A DNA stretch of 64,000 bases, taken from NCBI RefSeq assembly GCF_028613635.1, contig NZ_JAQRMY010000001.1, positions 353,778 through 417,777 of the forward strand, in the 5' to 3' direction. Positions 48,485-56,180 of this stretch are shown here, in pieces. A model generated the notes under the pieces. That model searched no databases. It was given only the letters and a program-made list of their open reading frames with translations, and was not told the DNA's origin. The first letter of the stretch is position 1, and each line of letters begins with the position of its first letter. The stretch comes from Devosia sp. ZB163. Lineage in GTDB: Bacteria; Pseudomonadota; Alphaproteobacteria; Rhizobiales; Devosiaceae. Position numbers and translations under genes: made by a program.

Positions 48485-50047
48485 TTGAGCCTCTACCGCA
48501 ACTTTCTCTCGGTCGGTGGGCTGACGCTCGTCTCGCGTGTCTTCGGCTTCGTGCGCGATGCGCTGATGGCGGCGGTGCTGGGCATTTCGCCGGTGTCGGA
48601 CGCGTTCAACGCGGCGTTCCGGTTTCCCAATCTCTTCCGCCGGCTCTTTGCCGAGGGCGCGTTCAATACCGCTTTCGTGCCGATGTTCTCGGGCGCTCTC
48701 GAGACACAAGGGGCCGAGGGGGCCAAGGAGCTCGCGAGCCGCATCATGAGCTGGCTCGTGGTCGCGATCCTCGTCGTGACGCTCCTGGTCGAGCTCTTCA
48801 CCCCGCAGATCATGGTGGTGTTCGTCCCCGGCTTCGTGGGGGACCAGGAGAAGTTCGACCTCACGGTCTTCTTGACCCGGATCATGTTCCCCTATCTCGC
48901 CTGCATGTCGCTGATGGCAGCCTATGCGGCGATCCTCAATTCGATGGGCCGGTTCGTTGCCGCCGCCTTCGCGCCGATCGTGCTGAACATCGTCAACATC
49001 GCCGCCCTCGTACCGCTGGCACTGATGACGCTGGCGGCGCCGGAAACGGCATTCTGGGTGGCGGTCGCGACCATGCTGGGCGGCGTCGCGCAGCTCGCGC
49101 TGGTCTACTGGGCCATCCGCCGCGCCGGCATGGTGCCAACCATCCGCCTGCCGCGGCTCGACCCCGAGGTGCGGCGCTTCTGGGTGCTGGCGGTGCCGGC
49201 GATCATTGCGGGCGGCATCACCCAGATCAACATCTTCGTCGGCACCGTCATCGCCTCGGGCGCCAACGAGGTGATGTCGATCATCTACAATGCCGACCGG
49301 CTCTACCAGCTGCCGCTGGGGATCATCGGCATCGCCATCGGCACGGTGCTGCTGCCCGAACTCAGCCGGCATCTCAGCGCCGGGCGCGATCTCGAGGCGC
49401 GCCAGAGCCAGAGCCAGTCGCTGTTCCTGTCGATGTTCCTCTCGATGCCGGCAGCCGGTGCGCTCATCGCCCTTGCGCTGCCGGTCGTCCGCGTCCTCTT
49501 CGAGCGCGGCGCCTTCGGTCCCTCCGACAGCGTCCTCGTCTCGCAGGCGCTTGTCGCCTTCGCAGTCGGCCTGCCGGCCTTCGTCCTGATCCGCGTGCTC
49601 CAGCCCGGCTTCTTCTCGCGCAAGGACACGAGGACCCCCACGATCTTTGCCGGCATCTCGCTGGTGGTGAATGTCGTGCTGTCGCTCGCCCTGTTCGAGA
49701 GCCTCAGGCATGTGGGCATTGCGCTCGCCACCTCGGTCGCCGCCTGGGTGAACGTGGTGCTGCTCGCCGCCTTCCTCGCCCGCCGCGGCCACTTCACCAT
49801 GACCGGCACCGAATGGCGCCAGCAGGCATTGATCCTGCTCCTCACCCTCGTCATGTCCGGAGCCCTCTGGGGCACGGTCGTGCTGCTCGGCCCGGTCTTC
49901 GACCCCGGCTATTTCTTCCCGGTACAGGCCCTCGCGCTCCTTGCCCTCTGCATCGTGGGCGCCGCGCTCTACTTCGCGCTCGCCCATGTCACCCGCGTTC
50001 AGCCGCTCGGGGGATTGCTGCGTCGCCTGCGCCGGTCGCGGCGCTAG
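48485..50047 (+). CDS. murJ: MurJ, lipid II flippase
   Basis: A 520-residue, 14-helix MOP-superfamily flippase that moves lipid II across the inner membrane. Seen: LVSRVFGFVRDALMAAVLG near the N-terminus, AFRFPNLFRRLFAEGAFNTA (the MurJ signature with functionally important Arg residues), and FFSRKDTRTPTIFAGISLVV. The start is TTG with only a weak ggggaacc upstream. It follows glnD across the repeat pair. Confidence 0.95.
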   Translation: MSLYRNFLSVGGLTLVSRVFGFVRDALMAAVLGISPVSDAFNAAFRFPNLFRRLFAEGAFNTAFVPMFSGALETQGAEGAKELASRIMSWLVVAILVVTLLVELFTPQIMVVFVPGFVGDQEKFDLTVFLTRIMFPYLACMSLMAAYAAILNSMGRFVAAAFAPIVLNIVNIAALVPLALMTLAAPETAFWVAVATMLGGVAQLALVYWAIRRAGMVPTIRLPRLDPEVRRFWVLAVPAIIAGGITQINIFVGTVIASGANEVMSIIYNADRLYQLPLGIIGIAIGTVLLPELSRHLSAGRDLEARQSQSQSLFLSMFLSMPAAGALIALALPVVRVLFERGAFGPSDSVLVSQALVAFAVGLPAFVLIRVLQPGFFSRKDTRTPTIFAGISLVVNVVLSLALFESLRHVGIALATSVAAWVNVVLLAAFLARRGHFTMTGTEWRQQALILLLTLVMSGALWGTVVLLGPVFDPGYFFPVQALALLALCIVGAALYFALAHVTRVQPLGGLLRRLRRSRR

Positions 50048-50107
50048 GCTTGCCACCCCCCAAGCAGATGGGCGATAAGCCCAGCCGCAAACTCCAGGAC
50101 TTTCCCC

Positions 50108-51151
50108 ATGGCATTCACCCCGCGCGTCTTTTCCGGCATCAAGCCGTCCGGCGACCTGCACCTCGGCAACTATCTCGGCGCCATCCGCCGTTTCGTGCCG
50201 CTGCAGGAAACGCATGAGACGATCTACTGCGTCGTCGACATGCACGCGATCACGGTGTGGCAGGACCCCGAGGACCTGAGGCGCTGGACCTACGAGATCG
50301 CCGCGGCCTACATCGCCGCCGGCCTCGATCCCGACAGATCCATCATCTTCAACCAGAGCCAGGTGGTGGAGCACGCCGAGCTCGCCTGGATCTTCAACTG
50401 CGTGGCGCGCGTCGGCTGGATGACGCGCATGACCCAGTTCAAGGACAAGGCCGGCGCCGAAGGCGGCGAGAACTCCGAAGCGGTATCGCTCGGGCTGTTC
50501 GCCTATCCCTCGCTGATGGCGGCCGACATCCTGCTCTACAAGGCGACCGGCGTGCCCGTCGGCGACGACCAGAAGCAGCATCTCGAGCTTACGCGCGACA
50601 TCGCCAAGAAGTTCAACCACGATTTCAAGAAGCAGATCAAAGGCCAGGGCTTCAAGGGCGACTTCTTCCCCCTGACCGAGACGCTCTCCACCGGCCCTGC
50701 CATGCGCGTCATGTCGCTCAAGGACGGCAAGAAGAAGATGTCGAAATCCGACGCTTCCGACATGTCGACCATCTACATGATGGATGACGCCGACACGATT
50801 GCGAAGAAGATCAAGCGCGCCACCACCGACGCCGATGCGCTGCCGGGCGAGGCCAAGGGCCTCGAAGGCCGCGCCGAGGCCGAGAACCTCGTCGCCATCT
50901 TTGCCGCGCTCTCCGACCGGTCCGTCGACGACGTGCTGGCCGAGTTCGGCGGCCAGGGCTGGGGCACGTTCAAGCCGGCGCTCGCCGACCTTGCCGTTTC
51001 CGTCCTCGCGCCGATTGCCACCGAGATGAAGCGCCTCGTCGCCGACAAGGGCGAGATGGACCAGATCCTGCGCCGCAACGCCGATCGCGCCCGCGCCATC
51101 GCCGTGCCGGTCATGGACGACGTGCGCAAGATCGTCGGCTTCGTGCGCTGA
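50108..51151 (+). CDS. trpS: Tryptophanyl-tRNA synthetase
   Basis: A 347-residue class I synthetase charging tRNA-Trp. The HIGH motif appears as [12 protein letters not shown] near the N-terminus and the KMSKS motif is intact in [10 protein letters not shown] at about 220. [19 protein letters not shown] is family-typical. It follows murJ by 60 bp on the same strand, as in many Hyphomicrobiales. Confidence 0.97.
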   Translation: MAFTPRVFSGIKPSGDLHLGNYLGAIRRFVPLQETHETIYCVVDMHAITVWQDPEDLRRWTYEIAAAYIAAGLDPDRSIIFNQSQVVEHAELAWIFNCVARVGWMTRMTQFKDKAGAEGGENSEAVSLGLFAYPSLMAADILLYKATGVPVGDDQKQHLELTRDIAKKFNHDFKKQIKGQGFKGDFFPLTETLSTGPAMRVMSLKDGKKKMSKSDASDMSTIYMMDDADTIAKKIKRATTDADALPGEAKGLEGRAEAENLVAIFAALSDRSVDDVLAEFGGQGWGTFKPALADLAVSVLAPIATEMKRLVADKGEMDQILRRNADRARAIAVPVMDDVRKIVGFVR

Positions 51152-51210
51152 CTGGACGCGGCCTCACCCATTTGGGACAATGGCAACATTGAACCGGTGG
51201 GTGCGGCGCC

Positions 51211-51696
51211 TTGGCTGACATGAACGAATACAAGCGCAAGTTCCTCGTCGTCGTCGACGAGAGCAAGGAAACCGACCGCGCCATCACCTTTGCCGCCCAC
51301 CGCGTGAACCGAACGGGCGGCACGGTGCTGCTGCTCTCGGTCATCGATAGCCAGGACTTCACGCAGTTCCTCGGCGTCGAGGATGTCATGCGGGCCGAGG
51401 CGCGCGAGGAGGCCGAGCGTCTGCTCGACGCCAAGCGCGCCCGCATCGACCAGATCGGCGAGGGCGTGCGGACCGAGACGGTGATCCGCGAAGGCGACCT
51501 CGTCACCGAGATCGAAGGCCTTATCCGCCAGGATCCCGGCATCGCCATCCTCGTCCTCGCCGCTTCCGCCGCCAAGGAAGGCCCGGGCCCGCTGGTCGGG
51601 GCCTTTGCCGGTCGCGCCGGCCAGGCGGCCCTGCCGGTCATCATCACCATCATTCCCGGTTCGATGACCGACGAGCAGATTGTCGCGGTGACCTGA
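51211..51696 (+). CDS. UspA-family universal stress protein
   Basis: A 161-residue single Usp domain. The N-terminal KFLVVVDESKETDRAITFAA and the glycine-rich segment LAASAAKEGPGPLVGAFAGR followed by LPVIITIIPG resemble the ATP-binding G-2x-G-9x-G region. The start is TTG, with an ATG three codons later as alternative. Its stop overlaps the start of the next gene (TGATG). Confidence 0.87.
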   Translation: MADMNEYKRKFLVVVDESKETDRAITFAAHRVNRTGGTVLLLSVIDSQDFTQFLGVEDVMRAEAREEAERLLDAKRARIDQIGEGVRTETVIREGDLVTEIEGLIRQDPGIAILVLAASAAKEGPGPLVGAFAGRAGQAALPVIITIIPGSMTDEQIVAVT

Positions 51697-52121
51697 TGCA
51701 GGGCTTTGCCGATGTCGAGTGGGGCAACCAACTCGACAGAGTGCCTTCCGACATGGACGAGTTGGCCGACGCCTGGATACGCGACGATGTCGCGGCGCGC
51801 CGCACCGACGCGGGCCGGGATACCGATCGACCCGACTTCTGGGCCTGGGAGGCGGCCGACTATCTCGCTCGTCATCACCCGGATGGTGCCTTGTCCTTCA
51901 TTCTGGCGGCGATAGACAGGCCGATCAGCGAAGAAACGCGATTCAGTCTTGCCGCCGGTCCTCTGGAAGACCTGCTCGTCCATCACGGGCCATCCGTGAT
52001 CGCTGAAGTGGAGCGGCTGGCGCGACAGCGGCCGGAGTTCCGCAACACCCTTGTAGGCGTGTGGCAAAACGCAATGGGCGAGGACATCTGGCGTCGCGTG
52101 TCATTGGCTGCCGGGCGCTAG
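51696..52121 (+). CDS. DUF6869-like protein coupled to the universal stress gene
   Basis: A 141-residue, Trp- and Asp-rich protein (MDELADAWIRDDVAARRTDA, FWAWEAADYLARHHPDGALS, PLEDLLVHHGPSVIAEVERL) that resembles the DUF6869 group; I am not certain of that assignment. It starts in the universal stress gene stop codon and its own stop overlaps the DUF3817 stop from the other strand by 4 bp. Codon use is less GC-biased than the neighbours. Function unknown. Confidence 0.65.
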   Translation: MQGFADVEWGNQLDRVPSDMDELADAWIRDDVAARRTDAGRDTDRPDFWAWEAADYLARHHPDGALSFILAAIDRPISEETRFSLAAGPLEDLLVHHGPSVIAEVERLARQRPEFRNTLVGVWQNAMGEDIWRRVSLAAGR

Positions 52122-52435
52122 ACCACGGCCTCGGCCGACAGTTGCTTCCGCTTCAGCATCGGGTCGTTGAGGAACGTGCCGAACGGGAAGAACGCGGCGA
52201 CCGTGGTGCGCGTCCATTCCCATGCGGTGAGGCCACGGCCGGTGAGGCACACGAGCATCGCGCCGAGATAGGCGAGGAACGCAAAGCCGTGGATCAGGCC
52301 CACGGGCGGCACGAGGTCGGGAAAGCCGAACCAGTACTTGGCCGGCATGGCAACAAGGAACAGCGCCAGCGTTGTGAAACCCTCGACGAGTCCGATATAT
52401 CTGAATGTGCGGATCATGATTTTCGATATGTGCAT
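52118..52435 (-). CDS. DUF3817 membrane protein
   Basis: A 105-residue protein with about three membrane helices (YIGLVEGFTTLALFLVAMPA, VGLIHGFAFLAYLGAMLVCL, RTTVAAFFPFGTFLNDPML). The GLVEG and PVGLIHG motifs and the FGTFLNDP ending are DUF3817 landmarks. Function unknown. The gene is divergent from nfu across a 103-bp gap. Confidence 0.85.
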   Translation of the reverse strand: MHISKIMIRTFRYIGLVEGFTTLALFLVAMPAKYWFGFPDLVPPVGLIHGFAFLAYLGAMLVCLTGRGLTAWEWTRTTVAAFFPFGTFLNDPMLKRKQLSAEAVV

Positions 52436-52504
52436 ATCTGCCTCCGCCGCGACATGCGGCCGGAGGTCGCGAAATGGCTTGTAAACTGGGCACCAAGACC
52501 CTAT

Positions 52505-52521
52505 TTTAGAACCGTTCTAAC
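52505..52521 (+). promoter_or_regulatory. Irr-binding ICE motif in front of nfu
   Basis: TTTAGAACCGTTCTAAC matches the iron control element TTTAGAA-N3-TTCTAAA of Hyphomicrobiales at 13 of 14 defined bases. It ends 17 bp before the nfu ATG, a position where bound Irr would block transcription. irr itself is in this window at 3458-3901. Confidence 0.75.
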
Positions 52522-52538
52522 ACGAGATTTCCGGCGCA

Positions 52539-53096
52539 ATGTTCATCCAGACCGAAGCGACGCCCAACCCGGCGACCCTGAAATTCCTGCCTGGCCGCGA
52601 TGTGCTGGTGGGTGAGCCGCGCGATTTCCGTGGCCCCGAATCGGCGGTCATCTCGCCGCTGGCGGCCGCGTTGTTCGAGGTCCCGGGCGTCGAAGGCGTG
52701 TTCCTCGGTTCCGACTTCATCTCGGTGACCAAGGACAGCGCCGAGTGGAGCCACATCAAGCCGGCGATTCTCGGCGTGATCATGGAGCACTTCCTCTCCG
52801 GCAAGCCCGTCCTCGCCGACGGCACCGCCGAGGTGGTGGCCGGCGAAGAGTTCTTCGAGGAGTCCGATGCCGAGACCGTCGAAGTGATCAAGGAGCTGCT
52901 CGCCACCCGCGTGCGCCCGGCCGTCGCCATGGATGGCGGCGACATCACCTTCAAGGGTTTCAAGGAGGGCACCGTGTTCCTCCACATGCAGGGCGCCTGC
53001 TCGGGGTGCCCGTCCTCGACCGCGACGCTGAAGTCCGGCATCGAGAACCTGCTCCGCCACTTCGTCCCCGGCGTCGAAGCCGTTCAGCAGGTCTGA
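52539..53096 (+). CDS. nfu: Nfu-type Fe-S cluster carrier (NifU family)
   Basis: A 185-residue protein with an N-terminal Nfu_N domain (MFIQTEATPNPATLKFLPGR at the very start) and a C-terminal NifU-like domain whose cluster cysteines are Cys154 and Cys157 in QGACSGCPSS. It delivers 4Fe-4S clusters to apo-proteins. This two-domain form is the alphaproteobacterial/mitochondrial Nfu1 type, not E. coli NfuA. The upstream ICE predicts repression by Irr when iron is scarce. Confidence 0.92.
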   Translation: MFIQTEATPNPATLKFLPGRDVLVGEPRDFRGPESAVISPLAAALFEVPGVEGVFLGSDFISVTKDSAEWSHIKPAILGVIMEHFLSGKPVLADGTAEVVAGEEFFEESDAETVEVIKELLATRVRPAVAMDGGDITFKGFKEGTVFLHMQGACSGCPSSTATLKSGIENLLRHFVPGVEAVQQV

Positions 53097-53120
53097 CGCG
53101 CACGCACTGCGGAATCTTAC

Positions 53121-53154
53121 AATCGCCCGGCATTGCGCCGGGCGATTTGCTTTT
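53121..53154 (+). terminator. Rho-independent terminator of nfu
   Basis: An 11-bp stem (aatcgcccggc / gccgggcgatt) with loop attgc followed by tgctttt, 24 bp after the nfu stop. Confidence 0.85.
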
Positions 53155-53209
53155 GGACCATCCTCGTTGAGGTGAGGGGCCCGGGGGTGGGCGTCGGCGA
53201 CAATCGGAC

Positions 53210-53250
53210 TACCCCCTCCCTCAATCCCTCCCCTCAAGGGGGAGGGAGGC
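53210..53250. repeat. Short relative of the glnD-murJ repeat
   Basis: taccccctccctcaatccc followed by tcccctcaagggggaggg resembles one arm of the repeat at 48323-48447. It ends 25 bp before the next gene. Confidence 0.55.
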
Positions 53251-53274
53251 ACGGAGATCGGGATTGCTCTGCGC

Positions 53275-53799
53275 CTAGTGCGCCGGCTGCATGTCGTCGC
53301 GCATCACGTTCACCCCGGCCATGACCGTGCGGATGATCTCGAGGCGGCGATAGAGTCCGCCTGCCGTCTGGCGCAGCCCGCGATCCGGGCCGAGATAGCC
53401 CGCGGTCTCGTAGTAGACCTGCGTGCGATCGACCAGCCGGTCGAGGCGGCCCGAGACGCGCTGGGCGGTGAAGGGCAGGGTGATGACGTCGTCGAACCCC
53501 ATCTCGACGCAGGTCCTGATCGCCTCGAGCTGGGGGCTCTCGGAGAAATAGACCATCGGCGAGAAGCGGATGCGGCGGCCCGGTGAAAAGCGGATCGCGT
53601 CGGCGGCTGCCTTGAGCGTGGTGACGTCATCGACGGCGGCGAACAGGAAGAACAGCAGCGGCGTCTGCTGCGCCTGCGTCTCGGCGGCGGCGATCGAGGT
53701 GTAGTGGTGCACGCCGGCGAAGCCGAGGCCATTGGCGAGGTCGGCCAGCGCCGCCCCCGGTCCATCCGCCGGACCGACGATGTAGGCGCATGCGCGCAT
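53275..53799 (-). CDS. Receiver-like protein of unknown function
   Basis: A 174-residue protein. The segment after residue 30 looks like a degenerate response-regulator receiver: PLLFFLFAAVDDVTTL, then IRFSPMVYFSESPQLEAIRT and CVEMGFDDVITLPFTAQRVS, which mimics the LTA...GADDYITKPF end of receivers but with Leu where the conserved Lys should be. The C-terminal part (RLDRLVDRTQVYYETAGYLG, then TAGGLYRRLEIIRTV) is helical. I do not recognise a named family. ATG with gggag 9 bp upstream. Confidence 0.65.
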   Translation of the reverse strand: MRACAYIVGPADGPGAALADLANGLGFAGVHHYTSIAAAETQAQQTPLLFFLFAAVDDVTTLKAAADAIRFSPGRRIRFSPMVYFSESPQLEAIRTCVEMGFDDVITLPFTAQRVSGRLDRLVDRTQVYYETAGYLGPDRGLRQTAGGLYRRLEIIRTVMAGVNVMRDDMQPAH

Positions 53800-53863
53800 G
53801 CCGAGGCACTCCCAACCGTTGCATTCCCGTGCCTGAGTATCGCCGCTGGCGCTTGCGGCGAGG

Positions 53864-54751
53864 TTAAGAGGGCGGCCGCCGCCGCTCGCCACGGAACAGC
53901 GGACCATGCTCGCGCATCAGGGCGGCGATCCGCTCGGCGACCAGCCGGACTTCCGGGCGATGCCGGTCCTCGTGATGCGTCACCAGCCACTGCTCGGTTT
54001 CGAGCTCGGTGATCGGCATCGCCACGCGGACGAGCCGAGCGTCGCTGTCGCCGACGAAACACGGGAAGACGCCGAGCCCGGCGCCCGCCGCCACCAGTTC
54101 GCGCACGCTCTGCACGTCGTTGCCGCGCACGCTGATGCGATCGCCGTGATGCGCCATCAGCCAGCGCGCCGAGGCGATGTTGGCGGCCTCCCCGGTGACC
54201 CCCACGAACAGCCCGGCCTCGATGCCGTTGATCAGGTTCAGGCCCGAATAGAGCGCGTGCGCCACCCGGCCGATCTGCCGGCCGGCGAGGTTGGGGTCGA
54301 GCGGCCGCTCGGACCGCACCCCGATATCGGCGGCGCGCCGGCCGATATCGAGCTTGCCATAGGCGGTGGCGAACTCGATCCGGATATTGTCGTCGACGTG
54401 CCAGAGCTCGCCGATATGCCGGGCGAGAAAGACGGAGGTCCAGGTGCCGGCCGAGATGCGGACGATCTGCTCGCCCACCGCGCCGTCGCGCCAGCGGGTC
54501 AAGGCCCGCATCGCCGCCTCGACATCCTCGGCCCGGGCGAGGAGTTCCTCGCCCGCCGGGGTGAGCTGGTAGCCGGTCTGCCGGCGCACGAACAGCGGCT
54601 CGCCGATCTGCTGCTCGAGCGCCGTGACCCTCCGGCCCAGCGTCGCCGCGCTGAGCCCGGTGGTGGAGGTCGCGGCACTGAGGCCGCCGAGCCGCGCCAC
54701 GTCGAGGAACAGCCGCAGGTCATCCCAGGAGATCGCGTCGCCGGCGCTCAT
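53864..54751 (-). CDS. LysR-family transcriptional regulator
   Basis: A 295-residue regulator. The N-terminal winged helix is DLRLFLDVARLGGLSAATST with LGRRVTALEQQIGEPLFVR and TPAGEELLARAEDVEAAM. The C-terminal effector domain is of the periplasmic-binding type, with ADIGVRSERPLDPNLAGRQI. The ATG giving MSAGDAISWDD follows aggaatgaaa, and 21 extra open codons upstream are not supported. Divergent from the DUF1127 gene, which it may control. Confidence 0.9.
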   Translation of the reverse strand: MSAGDAISWDDLRLFLDVARLGGLSAATSTTGLSAATLGRRVTALEQQIGEPLFVRRQTGYQLTPAGEELLARAEDVEAAMRALTRWRDGAVGEQIVRISAGTWTSVFLARHIGELWHVDDNIRIEFATAYGKLDIGRRAADIGVRSERPLDPNLAGRQIGRVAHALYSGLNLINGIEAGLFVGVTGEAANIASARWLMAHHGDRISVRGNDVQSVRELVAAGAGLGVFPCFVGDSDARLVRVAMPITELETEQWLVTHHEDRHRPEVRLVAERIAALMREHGPLFRGERRRPPS

Positions 54752-54957
54752 CTTTTCATTCCTGCAAAACGCGTTGCGGACATGGTTGTATCGCTTCAAG
54801 CGCGAGACGGGCAAGTATGCGGCTGTCCGGAACGCGCTCCATCGCCGCTGGTTCGGCCCGCAGCGCCTCCGCTCAGCACAGCGTCATCATAGGGAATGTC
54901 CGGCCCCATCACGGGAGCGGAGACGGTGTCGCTTTGCGTGGTTGAAAGGAGACCAAG

Positions 54958-55107
54958 ATGTTCAAGACCCTGACCCGACGCTTCAACGAGTGGTCGCGCA
55001 TCCGCCGCGACATCCACCGGCTGCGGCAGCTCGACGACAACCTGCTGGCCGACCTGGGCATAGAGCGCGAGCGCATCGCGTCGTCCGTGCGCCGGGGCAG
55101 GAAGTGA
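54958..55107 (+). CDS. DUF1127 small protein
   Basis: A 49-residue Arg-rich protein: it starts MFKTLTRRFNEW, continues RIRRDIHRLRQLDDNLLADL and ends in RRGRK. The LRQLDDNLLADLGIERERI core is the DUF1127 signature. Small DUF1127 proteins in rhizobia affect RNA turnover and phosphate or carbon metabolism. The ribosome site aaaggaga is strong. Followed 34 bp later by the aldo/keto reductase. Confidence 0.88.
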   Translation: MFKTLTRRFNEWSRIRRDIHRLRQLDDNLLADLGIERERIASSVRRGRK

Positions 55108-55141
55108 CCGCAACGGTCCGTTGAACGAGAGGAGCATCAAG

Positions 55142-56119
55142 ATGGAAAAACGTCAGTTCGGCAGCATCGGCGAGGTCAGTTGCCTGACGCTGGGCGGTGG
55201 CGGTATCGGCCAGGTATGGGGCGAGACCAGCCGCGAGGAGGGGGTCGCCACCTTGAGGATGGCGGTCGACGAGGGCATCGACGTGATCGATGCGGCGCCC
55301 GGCCACAAGGTATGCGAGGCACTGATCGGGGAGGCCTTCGAGGGCCGCCTGCCGAAGGGGGTGAAGGTCACAACCAAATGCGGCCTCGGCACTGTCCCAG
55401 ATGCCGAGGTCTACCCGCGCTTCCGCGCTTCGCTCGAGCACAGCCTCAAGGCCATGCGCCTCGAGCAGGTCGACCTGTTCTTCCTCCACAACCAGATCTG
55501 CCCGGACGACTTCGTCTACCCGGCCGAGAATGATCGTCGGGCCGAGATCGCCACGACCTGGTCGAGCTACCGCCATGCCGTCGTGCCGGCACTGCAGCGG
55601 CTGCAGCGCGAGGGGCTGATCGGCGGCTGGGGCATAACGGGGGTGAGCGTGCCCGCGACGATCCTCGATGCGCTCACCGAGGCGCCGCGTCCGCATGCGG
55701 TGCAGGCTGTGGCGAACCTCCTCGACAGTCCGGGCGGCCTGATCGGGTTCTCCACACCGTCCCGCGCCCGCGAGATCATCGCCGCGGCGCATCTCAACGG
55801 CGTCGGCGTGATGGCGATCCGCGCTGTGCAGGCGGGCGCGCTCACCCGACGTTTTGACCGAGCATCGCTGCACGATCGCGACACCGCCGACTTCCACCAC
55901 GCCGCGCCGTTCCGGGCGCTCTGCGACAAGTGGGGCGCCGACCCGGCGATCATCGCCCATCGCTATGCGCTGGGCATGGCGGGCGTCGAGACGGTGGTGC
56001 TGGGGGTGAAGAACCGCGACGAACTGGCGGATGCGCTGGCCGCCGAGCGGCAGGGAGCGTTGGACCCTGCCGAGATCGCCGCCATCGATGCGCTGGCGCT
56101 GCGCGAAGTACCGGCCTGA
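55142..56119 (+). CDS. Aldo/keto reductase with an altered catalytic tetrad
   Basis: A 325-residue TIM-barrel AKR-like protein. The Asp50 (GIDVIDAAP), Lys79 (KVTTKCGLG) and His116 (LFFLHNQ) of the catalytic tetrad are in place, but the position of the catalytic tyrosine (expected in AxxYG) reads DAAPGHK, i.e. His55. Cofactor-end motifs such as VETVVLGVKNRDELADAL are normal. The ATG has gaggagc upstream. It sits between DUF1127 and the rhamnose genes, convergent to rhaI. The substrate is unknown and normal reductase activity is doubtful. Confidence 0.85.
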   Translation: MEKRQFGSIGEVSCLTLGGGGIGQVWGETSREEGVATLRMAVDEGIDVIDAAPGHKVCEALIGEAFEGRLPKGVKVTTKCGLGTVPDAEVYPRFRASLEHSLKAMRLEQVDLFFLHNQICPDDFVYPAENDRRAEIATTWSSYRHAVVPALQRLQREGLIGGWGITGVSVPATILDALTEAPRPHAVQAVANLLDSPGGLIGFSTPSRAREIIAAAHLNGVGVMAIRAVQAGALTRRFDRASLHDRDTADFHHAAPFRALCDKWGADPAIIAHRYALGMAGVETVVLGVKNRDELADALAAERQGALDPAEIAAIDALALREVPA

Positions 56120-56140
56120 ACCCCAACGTCAGGCCGGACT

Positions 56141-56174
56141 GGCCGCCCCGCGCTCAAGGCGGGGCGGCCGTTTC
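56141..56174 (+). terminator. Hairpin terminator between the aldo/keto reductase and rhaI genes
   Basis: An 11-bp perfect stem (ggccgccccgc / gcggggcggcc) with loop gctcaag followed by gtttcgt, 21 bp after the reductase stop and just before the convergent rhaI stop. Confidence 0.75.
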
Positions 56175-56180
56175 GTCTGA

